Assembly: GCA_031772625.1 (NCBI GenBank)
Contig: CM062813.1
Location: forward strand, 765,948,720-766,012,719
DNA: 64,000 nt
Origin: Pinus tabuliformis
Taxonomy: Eukaryota; Streptophyta; Pinopsida; Pinales; Pinaceae
Reading direction: 5' to 3'
The notes under the pieces are model-generated. The model searched no databases. It saw nothing but the letters and a program-made list of their open reading frames with translations, and had not been told where the DNA came from. Position numbers and translations under genes: made by a program. Of the stretch, positions 39,001 through 56,720 are shown one piece after another. Within the stretch, counting starts at the first letter, position 1, and every line of letters begins with the position of its first letter.

Positions 39001-40500
39001 GTGGCAGATGCACTCTCAAGAAAGGATGAGGATGTGGAAGCATTGTTGTGTGCCATTTCTATTATCCAACCAGATTGGATAAACGAAGCAAAGGAGGAAT
39101 GGAAGAATGACGAAGAAGTGTGGGCACTTATTCGAAAGCTACAACAAGATTCCAGTACTTCTGATACATTTAGCTGGCAAAATGATTCGTTATGGTACAA
39201 AGATCGCTTATACCTCTGTAAGAATTCCCAGCTAAAACAAAAGATTCTTATGGAATTGCACACTTCTCCCTTAGGAGGGCACTCAGGATTTTTAAAAACT
39301 TACCACAGGGTTAAGAAGGAATTTTTTTGGGATGGCCTTAAATCAGATATTCAAAAGTTTGTGGCGGAATGTTTGGTTTGCCAACAAAATAAAGTTGAAA
39401 CAATTAAGACACCGGGTCTATTACAACCTTTATCCATTCCAAGCCAACGTTGGGAGGAGGTTTCAATGGATTTTATCACAGGTTTACCCAAGTCTGAGGG
39501 AAAGAGTGTCATCATGGTGGTAGTTGACAGACTTACCAAGTATGCACACTTTTGTGCATTATCACATCCATTTAAAGCCAGTACAGTTTCTACTGCATTT
39601 ATGGAAACAGTTCAAAAGCTACATGGAAACCCAAAGATTATTGTAAGTGACAGAGATCCCATTTTCACTGGAAATTTTTGGACAGAATTATTTTCTTGTC
39701 TGGGTACTCAGTTAGCTCATAGCTCATCTTATCATCCTCAATCTGATGGGCAAACTGAGATAGTAAACAAATGTTTGGAAGGATATCTTCGTTGCTTTGT
39801 ATCTGATAAACAGACACAATGGGTCAAATGGTTGCCTCTGGCTGAATGGTGGTATAACACTTCCTTCCATACAGCAACAAAAATGACCCCATTTATGGCA
39901 CTTTATGGGTACCAACCACCATCATCACATCATATTTAAGAGAAAATTCTAAGGTTCAAGCAGTGGAACATCACATCGAACATCAACAACAAGTCCTCCA
40001 ACTCTTAAAGGATAACCTCGTGTTGGCACAAAATAGAATGAAACAACAGGCAGATCAACATCGCAGTGAAAGAAGTTTTGATGTAGGTGATTGGGTATTC
40101 CTACGGCTACAACCATATAAGCAAATGTCCCTAAAGCAAGCTAAGAAGGATAATAAATTATCACCAAAGTATTATGGTCGTACAAGGTGTTGGAAAAGAT
40201 TGGTACTATGGCATACAAATTGGAGCTTCCTGCAGCTTCTCGATTGCACCCAGTTTTCCATGTTTCATGTTTAAAGAAGGTTATAGGCGACAAGCTCCCA
40301 GTTCAAACAATATTGCCAGAACTTGACGAGGAAGGAAAAATTATATTGGAACTGGAAGCAGTCACAGAAACAAGAACTCGACAGCTACGAAATCGATCAA
40401 TTTCAGAGTATCTTATCAAGTGGAAGAACTTATCCGCTGAAGATTCCACATGGGAGGATGAGAATTTTATGCAGAAGTATCTAGAACTACTCAAGCGTTG
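36019..40500 (+). other. Chromovirus gag-pol coding region
   Basis: Domains in order: a lysine-rich coiled N-terminus with NGMEAK-type repeats, the capsid-like retrotransposon gag domain (about 36420-36880), one zinc knuckle ([14 protein letters not shown], about 36991), aspartic protease with [11 protein letters not shown] (about 37233), reverse transcriptase with the FFDD box (about 37790-38420), RNase H with the [11 protein letters not shown] start (about 38690-39020), integrase with an H-H-C-C head (about 39250-39390) and DDE core (about 39450-39900), and a chromodomain (about 40370-40490, with EYLIKWK and TWED). In chromoviruses the chromodomain steers insertion to heterochromatin. A few breaks occur towards the 3' end, so it is treated as a fossil. 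Confidence 0.92.
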
Positions 40501-40530
40501 AGGACAACACTTTTTTGAAGGAGAGGGGCA

Positions 40531-40863
40531 TGTTGGGTCCCTATAATACTAGTGATTACCCCATTACTATTGTAGTTATACCCCTTATTTATATTGTTGT
40601 GCCCCTATTACCCCCATATTATTATTTCTGTGCCCCATAGAATCCCTCTATTGTTATTTTTGTGGCTTTATATTATTATTGTTAGGTCGGCTGGATTATA
40701 TTGTGACTCCTTAGACTCCTATATATAAAAAGGAGGTTTTGTCATTTGTATCATCCAAGAATTGTTCATTTATGTAATGTAAAGGAGGTTGCCCCCTCGA
40801 AGAGGCTGAATTCTAAGGCGTTCATCTATCTTTTCTATCTTTTCTTGAGCTGGTTTCATAACA
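40531..40863 (+). repeat. Right LTR of the chromovirus
   Basis: It matches 35013-35336 with about ten substitutions. A 9-base tandem duplication (TATCTTTTC) near its right end makes it longer. Confidence 0.93.
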
Positions 40864-43800
40864 GATCACTACGTTGCGTAACAACCCAAGCCCGAGATCT
40901 GCCAACATATGATGGATTGACAGTGGTGGACGAATTCCTTGACAAGTTTGAAAGTGCAGTACTCAAACAACAATGGTTCGATGCGTTGAAGTGGGCACTG
41001 CGCGCGACACCTACGCGTTGGTGGGGAACACATCAAGGAAATTTTGAAAACTGGCGCGGATATAAAAGGATGATGCGCCTACAATTTGGGAAACCGCAAC
41101 TATAGATAGAAGATAAATACGATGGATGAGATGACCCGCACACGTACCTCACGAAATGGACCAAGGCCTATGGAGAAGAACCTCAGCCTGAATGGGTACA
41201 CTTATTCTACCATACCCTGGATGTCATACCCATGAATTGGCATACTGAGACAAAACTCCGACATGGTACAGACAAATGGGATGTCTTGCGCGAGGGATTT
41301 TTGCTAACATTCTCATTTGAAGATCGATGGTCGGATACTGTTGACGACGCGCTGCAAGCCGTAAAAGCCGCCATCTTCAGAATACCACAGGAACCACGGC
41401 AAGTCATTCAACCAGCATGGGCAACCCAGCTAAGCAGTGCCCTAGAATGTTATAATGTGCAAGTAGAGGAGGATGATGACAACCTCCAGAATATTAGTAT
41501 TCCAGAAACAGAAGGGCGTCGCGAAGTTATAGGACCATCAATTGAGGATCCCGACATCACTGCGCTGCTAAAAACAAAGCAGGTCAACATTGGTACGGAC
41601 GCGGAGCTGAAGTACGCGACGCTTGGGGACTATTGGGATGATGCTATGGTAGATAAGGTCATTGAGTTACTCCGCGAATATCAAGATTTGTTTCTGACCA
41701 AAATCACGGACTTAAAGGGTATCATTAGCGAATTAGGGATGATGAAGATCACTCTGAAACTAGACGTGAAGCCTGTTAAACAACAACCTTACCATTTGAA
41801 TCTGAAGTATAAAGAAAAGGTCCGCGAAGAACTAGACAAAATTCTTGCAACCAGAATTATTGAACTAGTGGAAGAATCCGACTGGGTGAGTCCTATGGTA
41901 GTACAAGAGAAAAAACAGAAGGGTGAAATTAGAATATGCGTGGACCTCAGGAAGCTCAACGACACCTATGTTCATGATCCATTCCTGACACCGTTTACAA
42001 ATGAAGTATTGGAGAATGTTGGCGGTTAGGAAGCTTACTCATTCATGGATGGCTTCTCAGGGTACCATTAGATCAAGATCATGCCGGAAGATAGGAGCAA
42101 GACAACCTTTGCAACCAAATGGGGCTGTTTTGAATACACTGTTATGCCCTTTGGACTGAAGAACGCGCCAGCGATAGTTTTGTGTGTAGTAGTGGCCGCG
42201 TTCAAGGAATACATCCACAAGTTCCTGGAGGTCTATCTGGATGATTGGACTGTATTCAGGTTAGTTAAACACAATATAGAAAGCTTACCTTTAATGCTAG
42301 ATACTTGCCGATGACACCAAATTGCTCTGAATATGAAAAAGTGCACCTTCCTCGCCCCCTTTGGAAACTTGTTTGGCCATGTGGTCTGAAAAAAAGGTCT
42401 AATGGTGGATCCTGTGAAGATTGCTATTATTCTCAATCTAGAAGCACCGCAAAGTGTCAAACAATTTCGCGCTACGTTGGGGCACACTGATTACTATAGG
42501 AATTTTATCAAGAGCTATGCACAAATAACAGCGCCAATGGAGAAGCTATTGAAAAAGGACACTACATATTGTTGGAATGATGATTGTGAGAAAAGTTTGG
42601 ATGTTCTCAAGGAGAAAATGGCATCCGCTCCCATCCTGGTCTTTCCAAAATGGGACATAGAATTTCATGTACACATTGATGCATCGTGTATCACACTAGG
42701 AGCTGTACTTACGCAAGAAGGCACGAAAGGCATGGATCACCCGATCACGTTCGCGAGTCGACGACTGTCCAAAGCCGAAAAGAACTACTCTACTACTAAG
42801 CGCGAGGGGTTGGCAATGGTATACGCGCTCCAGAAATACCGACACTATTTACTTGGCGGGCACTTCAAGATGTATACCGATCATTCTGCGTTGAAATACC
42901 TGGTGAACAAGCCTGTGTTGGGGGGGCGCATATGCAGATGGCTATTACTGTTTCAAGAATATGACTTTGAGGTCATCGTCAAGCTGGGACGCCTAAATGC
43001 AGGACCAGATCATTTATCACGAATTGAGACAGGTGAGGAGCCAACAAATTTGGAAGGAGGACAACCTGACGCACAACTCTTTATGATGCGCGTCGCGGAC
43101 GGCCACTTTGAAGATATAATTCATTTTTTAACCACAAGGACTATGCCAAAGGAATATTAAGTTTAGCAGAAGAAGGAATTGGTGGTGGGCGCGGCAAACT
43201 TTTTTGTCATCGCGGGGTGCCTCTACAAAATGGGAAACAATGAGATATTGCAAAGATATGTACCTGAATTTGAACGAGGATAGATCCTCACGGAAGCACA
43301 TGGAGGGGCTGCAGGAGGACATTATGCAAGATGCACAATGGCATGGAAGATTCTTCGCTCTGGGCTATGGTAGCCAATCCTACATCAACATTCAAAAGCA
43401 CACTGTCGGGCCTGTGACGTATGTCAAAGGACTGGGAAACCATCACGAAGGGATGAGATGCCACTCATTCCATAGATGACGTTGCAGCCATTCGAAATAT
43501 GGGTAATCAACTTTGTGGGACCGATCAAACCTCAGGGGAAGACGGGTGCGCGCTCCATCATCACCGCAACAGAATACCTAACTTGATGGGTAGAAGTATA
43601 GCTAGTTAAGGACTGCACGACTGCGAAAACTGCGAAATTTTTGTTCGATAATGTGTTGACACGGTTTGGCTACCCAAAAATTTTAATGAGTGACCGCGGG
43701 ACGCACTTCCTGAATGAGACTATCAGCGCACTCACCGAGGAATTCCAGGGGTATCATCAGCAAAGTACACCGTACCATCTGCAAGATAATGGGACAGTAG

Positions 43801-44631
43801 AAGCATTCAACAAAATTCTGGAGATGGTGCTAACAAAAATATGTAACATGCAACAAAACGACTAGGACCTATGCATACATACCGTGTTATGGGCATACAA
43901 AACCACGTGCAAGAAATTGACAAGTTAGACATCTTTCAGGTTAGTCTACGGCATGGAAGTAGTCATGCCAATGGAATACATCGTACCTAGTTTACAGATA
44001 GCAGCAATTACAGGCATGTTGGACCATGAAGCCTTGGAAGAGAGACTCGCGCAATTAGAAGAGCTCGAGGAAGAATGGTTTTTGGCGGGATTCCATCAGC
44101 AGGTACAGAAACAGTGCGAGAAAGCCTGGCACGATCGCCATATCAAGATGCGCACATTCAAGGTAAACGATTTAGTGTTGTTGTATGACAACAAGTTCGA
44201 AACGTTTCTGGGGAAACTCAGAATGCATTGGTTAGTACCATATGTGGTCAAAGAAGTTACAGATGACGGTGCAGTCCAACTGGTCAAACTTAATGGAGAA
44301 CCCTTCCCAAGAAGAGTAAATGGCACTCGCCTGAAGCTCTACATGGGTGGGACGACCGTTTGACTAACCGATCAAAGTGCAGTCTTCGCGACCTGACAAG
44401 CCGAACAGAGTTGCGGGACTATAAACACGGGTACTAGAAGCCGACATCAAAGTAGAGAATCAAGTCCAACACAGATGATTTAGAAGCAGAGATGGAGCAG
44501 ATCCAGATGACGACAGCATGGTGTGTTGCAGACCTTCGCGCAACACAAGCATAGTTGGATGGACTTCGCGCCAAGCTCGCCACACCAGCTAGGTGACTCG
44601 AGGACGATTCACGATGATTGTGTTGGGGGAC

Positions 44632-45540
44632 TGTTGGGCAGTGGATCCCCACATAGCGGGTTTTTGGGGCTTAAAGCCCATGTTTTGGTCAATGTAATGT
44701 AAAGACTCCGCAAAATGTGGGCACGGAGCGCGAGAGTCTAGGGTTGTCCACCCTAAAATAATGTAATTTAATATAGAATGTGTTGGCCTACCCATGGTTC
44801 GTGGACCATGGGGTTGTATAAATAGAGCAAGGCTCTAAGGGTAGAAAGCAATTTTTAGCTTGGAAAAGTAATATGGGTTTTGATTAAGGGATTAAACTCT
44901 GAGTCTGCAAGTCCGAGTCTTGGGTTGTAGTACTAGGAAGAGGCTCTGCAGTTGTGTGGGAAGAGGCCTGGTAGAGTCTGCAGTTGTGTGCGTAGACCCC
45001 TGCAGCTGAGTGCGCATGGCGGAGTTGGGATTGTATCTGAACAAAGGATTAATAAAAGATAAGTTGATTATGGAATATTGTGCATTTTCTCATAGATCTA
45101 TGTGTTTATGTTTCTGTTATGTTTATTCATCGCTTTATGGTTTTATGATTGCGCGCACTTGGTATGAATGTTGAATGGTTAATAAGAATATTGGGTATAC
45201 ACAATTAAGTCCAGATCTATAATAATAGCATAGTGAAGATCAAAGATCTAGATAGCACATCTTCGTGCTCTTTACAGAGTTGCGCGGAAGCAGTCGCACT
45301 AGTCACAAGGGTTAGATAGCTGCGCGGAGCAGCGCAAGCGTGCAGGTTGGGTTCTAGAACTTCCTAAGACCTCATCAAGACATCCCTAGGGTGTGGAAAC
45401 CTAGTTCCAGCACCCTCCCATACTACCTCGGGTGAGACCTCAGTATGCACACTGTGGACTGTTGTCGAAAGGGCCGGTAGTTTTGGGATTTGTTTGGCTA
45501 AATCACTTCTGAACCTAGGTCAGGCCCCATCAAGCCAACA
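44632..45540 (+). repeat. Right LTR of the Tat/Athila-like gypsy element
   Basis: It pairs with 31135-32037 over its full length and is followed by ATCTG, the target duplication. Confidence 0.92.
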
Positions 45541-45545
45541 ATCTG

Positions 45546-45775
45546 CTTGGAAGCTCTTTGTTGAAAAAGCTTAGTTCAATTTCTTCCATGTAATATCTGA
45601 TTCCTTTTCCACAAACAATTGAGTGTCTGAATATACTGGAAAGTTTACTAGCGTGCTCTCAATTTCTTCCCCAATATTGCTTTCTAGGGTATCTTTTTAA
45701 ACAAATCTCTTGGGTTCCATGATAACAATGACAGCTAGAGAGAAGTGTTCAACAACTGTGATACTTGCAGGGGGA
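45546..45775 (-). pseudogene. Uncharacterised reading-frame segment right of the gypsy element
   Basis: On the minus strand the text includes IGEEIESTLVNFPVYS and QLFVEKESDITWKKLN and runs up to the ATCTG duplication. It shares strand and composition with the segment at 30862-31129 on the other side of the insertion. No known domain is seen. Confidence 0.4.
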
Positions 45776-45889
45776 AAGACACTCATGGAAAAATTACATT
45801 ATCTTTTGCAAATCAACTTTCAAAGTAAGATCTGACAACAAACCAATGAACTAATGAGAGAGATTGCATAATTTTCATGGTCAAGGGAG

Positions 45890-46990
45890 GGAGACCAGCT
45901 GAGGGAATTGTGCATTACGTAGTCTCAGTAGCCCATGGTGTAGCCTAAGGATTGAGACTGCGCAATGCACAGTTCAACCTGGGCAGTGACAGGAAGAGGC
46001 TTCACACTGCACAATCTCAGTGGCCAAGGTGGTAGGACTAAACCCTGGGACTGTGCAATGCGCAGTTGGGCCAGCCTGTCTCAGAGGCCAAGCTCTCATC
46101 CTGAGGGTGAGGGTGAAGTGCATGGCCAAGTGAAGTGAAGATCTACCCGGTGAGGGTGTGGGAAACAAGATCTAAGTGATAATGCAAGTTAAGGTGCATT
46201 TATGACTAGTTATGGATAAATCATTGTGAATCAACTGAAAAAAATCAACAAATGGAAGGAAAGACAAATATGCCAGGAGAGTCGTCGAAACGACGACCAC
46301 CAGTGTGCAAAAATAAGAAAAATTATGAAAGGCGAATGAAAAATTGAATCAACACTTCTACAAGCTAATATAAGTTAAAACACCAACAACCATGAAGAGA
46401 AACAAGCAAAACAACGCTCACATAAGTGAAACGACAAAAGCGACAGAAAAAGTGGCAAAAGACGAGAAAAGTAAAACTCACCCGGAAAAGCGACACAAAC
46501 TCCACCGAAGACTCCTTGATCTCCTTGGGAATTCTAGATCTCTATGATAAAATGTACAAATGAGCTCTAGAGGCATAAATTAAATAGATTTGAGCGGATT
46601 AGGGTTTATGACGTGCATGCCTAAAATCAAGGAAAAAGTGACACTTGGCAGAAATTTCTAAAAATAGCGACTGTGCTGACTTCAGGGAACTAATGATGAA
46701 TCCCTATTTTATAGGGATTTATTTTTCACTTTCCGCTTTTTTTACTTTTTGGTTTTTTCGGGAAACTTGCCATGCACATAGCCAAAGAAGATTGTGTAGT
46801 TCTAGAGAACTGGGAAACTTCCCAGCTCACTGCATTTCGCAGTTTCCGAGCTCAAGGAATGGACTGCATAGTTTCTGATCTTAGTACTGGGCTACCATCC
46901 ATGACTGCACAATTCTCAAGCTCAAGGATGAGCTTTCACTTTGGATTGTGCAGTTTCCATCATCAAGGTTGGCTTGCCTTCCAAGATTGT
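45890..46990. repeat. Two clusters of degenerate repeats around a shared ACTGCACAA-type core
   Basis: Cluster 1 (about 45908-46073) has ATTGTGCATTACG, ACTGCGCAATGCACAGTT, ACTGCACAATCTCAGTGGCC and ACTGTGCAATGCGCAGTT at 45-70-bp spacing. Cluster 2 (about 46788-47003) has the same core mostly in opposite orientation (TTGTGCAGTTTCC, TTGTGCAGTTTCTGG), with CAAGCTCAAGG-type flanks. The arrays are strongly diverged. Their opposite orientation about a 700-bp centre suggests an old inverted structure. Confidence 0.5.
46540..46640 (-). promoter_or_regulatory. Promoter-like stretch upstream of the split minus-strand frame
   Basis: On the minus strand, GGCATGCACGTCATAAACCC (an RY-like CATGCA next to an ACGT core) is followed about 25 bp later by a TATA-like CTATTTAATTTA. 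After that come leader-like sequence and a good donor-like CCGGGTGAGTTT near 46477. The order fits a plant RNA polymerase II promoter. It could drive the unidentified frame or be part of an old LTR. Confidence 0.3.
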
Positions 46991-47003
46991 GCAGTTTCTG
47001 GAG

Positions 47004-49130
47004 GCAAGCCTAGGATTGTTGCAAGGTCAAGTCAGAAGGTTAGTTTGTGAAAAAAAGATCAGACCAATGTCAAAACAAGCAAACACAAGCACAACATAAA
47101 AGGATAAGTCTTAATCAAATCATGAATACTTGAAGACAGTAGAAGATAAGCTCTTGTGGACAAAAGGAAGACGCCAAAATCAAAGCATAGGCAAAATTTT
47201 GAAGGGTGGTTGTAGCCGCTACAACAACTCTATAATACAAAGGTTTATCCAACCCCTAGGATCAAATTCGCTCTTTAATGTCGCACAATATCAATGTCCT
47301 AAGGTTTAATTGCTAAGTTCTTAATGTTCCTCCTCTTAGGTAGGTACATCTCCTAATCGAGGAATAAACTTTCTCACTATCTGCACCTAATGGGTTATTC
47401 ATAATGTTAATTAGGGTGCAACCTCCAAAGAGAGGGCACCATGCAAGTAATATAACCCATTCAAGTATCCACCCATACTTAAATATCAATATATCGCTAG
47501 TCATTATTAAGGGAGTAGGAGAACTAATGCTCTCCTAATAAGGTGAACAAAATTTGGAATAACCACAAAAGCTAATATTCCTTGGTATAAATGACTATTC
47601 CATCCATGACATTCCCGTTTGAAGGATGAACCCTACAAATTTCTCGAAGGGATTTTTAGACTTCCCTAAGAACCCCAAGAAGCACACCATTCCCATAGGT
47701 TAAGTGAGATACTTAATTTCTTCCTATTAGAGTTAATGATCATTCCTCGCCTCCAATGTGTTATATGTCGTAGAGACGATTTTTGTCATTAAAAAATTTC
47801 CTATTTCAAAATAATAATAACTTCTAAATGATGAATATTAAGGAAATATTCCTTGTATATGGCAACGAGATTTAGACATTTACTCTATAATGTCATGACA
47901 TTAAAGGAAACAAGTTCTTAAAGCCATATATCCAATAAATAAAGAAATTTCTTTTTCTTTATTTGTTCATGTTTGGATTTCATTTTTTGTATCATTCACT
48001 AATTTATGTTTTCAATTACATTAGTTTAACAACATTTCTTTTGCTTGCACCATCCAATTAGAATATTGCATTCTCAATTTTGATATAATAATGGAGAAAA
48101 TGTTTAGCTAAACATTTTTCTAAAAATTACTCAACTAAAACTCTCTTATAATTCTTGTTTTTCACAATTATATATTCCTTGAAATTTCATCTTTTCTTTG
48201 TAAAATTAAAGATATTCTTGATCTACAAAATTATGTATTTTTATGAATTTTTTATCTTTTCTTTGTGGAATTAAAGATATCATCCATAACCATAATGAAA
48301 TCATTAATGAATATAAGTTGAAACACTACAAAATTTGTATATATCCTAATGGGTCTAATCAAAACTATTTTTTTAAACAAAACAAAATTAATACATAACA
48401 TTAAAACCAATACACAGTTCCAAACTGAAATTGATAGTTAAACTAATTCAATGACTCTATACCAAGTACAAATTATAAATTTTTTGCTACAAATGAAATT
48501 TAAAATAAACATTATTTTCTTTAAATACACTTTACCTTTACTAATATTGAATATAATTTGAAAAAATTTAATCTTAATTATGTAATATTTTGATCACTAT
48601 TTATAGATTCTGTCAATTATAAATTTTGAGAATATTTTGAAATTTAACAAATAAAAGGGAGATTAATATTTCAAAATCTAAATTATTTTTTTTCTTATTT
48701 TACCTCTCATTCTAAAATTCCAAAATTTGTCATCAACATAAAAATGACCCCACCTATAAAAATAACAAAAAAATTATGATAACAATTTTTTTTAATAAAA
48801 AAACATAAAACTTCAAATCCTAATTCTTATATATTAAAAAACAGTCAGCACGATATTTTTACAAATAGAATTATGCACCAAGCATCTTGGCACCTTAACT
48901 GAAAACTTTCCCTTCTTTATACCGCAGATTTAACATTACTTAGGTACCAAATCTTTCACTTATCTTTCTTTTCTCATTTTTTTTTATTTTTTTTTATTTT
49001 TCAAATGGAGAAATCTTTTTTGGAGCAGCTTTTATTACATATAAGCTTGTTCCATATTAGACGACTACCAAACCTCCCGCTTAACCATTAACCTGACTTA
49101 TCTTTCATAGCATTACCTAGATACCAAGTC
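47004..49130. other. Gene-free AT-rich stretch
   Basis: I find no coding similarity on either strand. From about 47760 the composition is very AT-rich, with poly-T and poly-A tracts. Confidence 0.6.
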
Positions 49131-49315
49131 ACTAAAGGAAACAGTGTTGATAGATGCGGGAGTGGGAGACGATGACAGAGAGGGTTGGCTCCTGGTTGGC
49201 TCTTTGTTAATGGCAGTGTAGAAGGTAACGCTCCTCCCTGTGTGTTTTGTGGCATGTGCTTAAATCTAGCGATGTGTTTGTTTACTAACACTTACGGGTT
49301 TTGGTGTAACAGCGG
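49131..49315 (+). pseudogene. Inverted copy of the CRK 3' terminus
   Basis: Read on the plus strand, this segment matches the last coding bases, stop codon and early 3' UTR of the minus-strand CRK gene (its counterpart is 49499-49660 in reverse complement). Shared strings include GTGTAGAAGGT around the stop, GGCATGTGCTTAAATCT and GGTTTTGGTGTAACAGC. The two arms are separated by about 185 bp. No further kinase exons precede it on the left, so it is a truncated tail of a convergent paralogue or the product of an inverted duplication. The arms have diverged at many positions. Confidence 0.8.
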
Positions 49316-49594
49316 ATTTATACTCAAAGACTTAGCCAACAATAGCAGAGAATAATTCATAGAGACAAACAAATGGAGAAACAACAAGATTACTCAGTGA
49401 GAAACAACGGAATAGATAAAACAATCACTGGAGAACAGAAATCACTTTGGAGTCACAGTGGATATTCGACCCTAGCTCCCATACCACTTGTTGGAGTCAC
49501 GATTGCTGTTACACCAAAACCTGCAGGTGTTAGTAAACAGACACATCGTGAGATTTAAGCACATGCCACTAAACACACGGGGAGCGTTGACCTT

Positions 49595-55649
<6,055 letters not shown>

Positions 55650-55920
55650 CTGCGCACAGCTTACTGATAATACTAAAGTGTTTAGAGATCTAGTTGACAG
55701 AAGTGTTTAGAAATCTAGTTTATAACAAGCTTTTAGAATTTTGGGTATCCAAAAATTCAATCTATTTCCACTATTAAAAAACAATTCAAATACTCTTATA
55801 GCTAAATTTCTTAAAAAATAATCACCCACCAGAAATCCTCACTTCTTTAAACTACGCCTTATAAATCAACTATTGACTTGATTTTGTAAATTAGGCAAAT
55901 CTAATCATCAAGAAGTTAAA

Positions 55921-56079
55921 GTAGACTATATAATGCATGTCATCTAGAAAACAGAGAAAAATATTACAAAAACATCATTCAAACACGACATCTACAAAAA
56001 GTAGACTATATAATGCATGTCATCTAGAAAACAGAAAAAATTATTACAAAAACATGATTCAAACACACATCTACAAAAA
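55921..56079. repeat. 80-bp tandem duplication upstream of CRK
   Basis: The unit starts GTAGACTATATAATGCATGT at 55921 and again at 56001; the copies differ at only a few positions. Each copy contains a TATATAATG, so the duplication doubles a TATA-like motif about 300-400 bp upstream of the start codon. Confidence 0.92.
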
Positions 56080-56568
56080 AAAATTGAAATATTTTTACCA
56101 GCCACGTTTGCTTGTCCAGCCAATTCCTCGGCCTCCTTAAACGACTGCTTTGTACTGCCAAAATTTCATGTGCTGTTCTGTGTTTATTGGTTGCCTGGCA
56201 GCGGCCGTCATGTGAGCCATATCCTGACTTGAAAAGTCTTTACCAAATATTTATGTACGCCTGTAACGTCAAAGTGTCCGTTCAAAGCTTTTTCATCAAA
56301 ACAGAGACTGCGATGATGGTACATGCATCACGTGGATGTATGTTGACGTTATTTTTACTGTTTTTTTTTCAACTTTGTGATTCACAACCTTACTCGACTG
56401 ATTTTTATATTTATTTATTTGAGGGATTAGATACTTTATATTCTTTATTTATTTGAAAGCTTAGATACTGGGTAGGTTTTATTTTAAATTAAATTTAAAA
56501 TTAGTTATTGCTTTTAGAAGTGTAAAGGTACACCTAAGGAATAGAAGATTTGGGAAGATTATCTTGCC

Positions 56569-56720
56569 ACTCACTCCAATACAAGAATTGTTAATAGTTT
56601 CTATGAGTGCAACAAAATTACTTCTCGATAAGAATATGTAGATGACTCACTCCAATACAAGAATTGTTAATAGTTTCTATGAGTGCAACAAATTTACTTC
56701 TCAATAAGAATATGTACATG
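56569..56720. repeat. 76-bp tandem duplication
   Basis: The unit starts ACTCACTCCAATACAAGAAT at 56569 and again at 56645, with about four differences. Confidence 0.92.

Larger units (their letters stand above)
35013..40863 (+). mobile_element. Ty3/gypsy chromovirus, nearly whole
   Basis: LTRs of 324 and 333 bp carry TG...CA ends, and the 5-bp duplication GATCA lies on both sides (35008-35012, 40864-40868). The primer site TGGTATCAGAGC follows the left LTR and the purine-rich GAAGGAGAGGGGCA precedes the right one. A single long gag-pol frame of about 1300 codons starts at 36019 and a chromodomain-bearing end follows, so the element looks close to whole, with about two or three breaks. LTRs differ by about 3% by eye plus a 9-base duplication. 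Short LTRs and total length fit a Reina- or Galadriel-like chromovirus. It lies inside the older gypsy element and is a sister of the mosaic copy at 24.2 kb. Confidence 0.94.
31135..45540 (+). mobile_element. Ty3/gypsy element (Tat/Athila-like), broken, with a second gypsy inside
   Basis: LTRs of 903 and 909 bp (31135-32037, 44632-45540) are bracketed by the exact duplication ATCTG (31130-31134, 45541-45545). The parts run in gypsy order: gag (about 32540-33500) with a proline-rich patch and two zinc knuckles (CYNCGGPGHYARDC and the next one, about 33830-33950), protease with LDLGSDANVLPN (about 34447-34482), reverse transcriptase with YLDD (about 41650-42320), RNase H (about 42640-43030) and integrase (about 43180-43870). 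No chromodomain follows. The LGSDANVLP protease style suggests the Tat/Athila side of the family, but I hold that loosely. It is broken, with well over five breaks. LTR divergence is roughly 6-8% by eye. A chromovirus at 35013-40863 splits it. Confidence 0.92.

Noticed and set aside
55937-56232. Overlapping short frames upstream of CRK as small peptides or upstream ORFs
   Set aside because: They run along the plus strand, opposite to CRK, and through the 80-bp tandem duplication, which explains their similarity.
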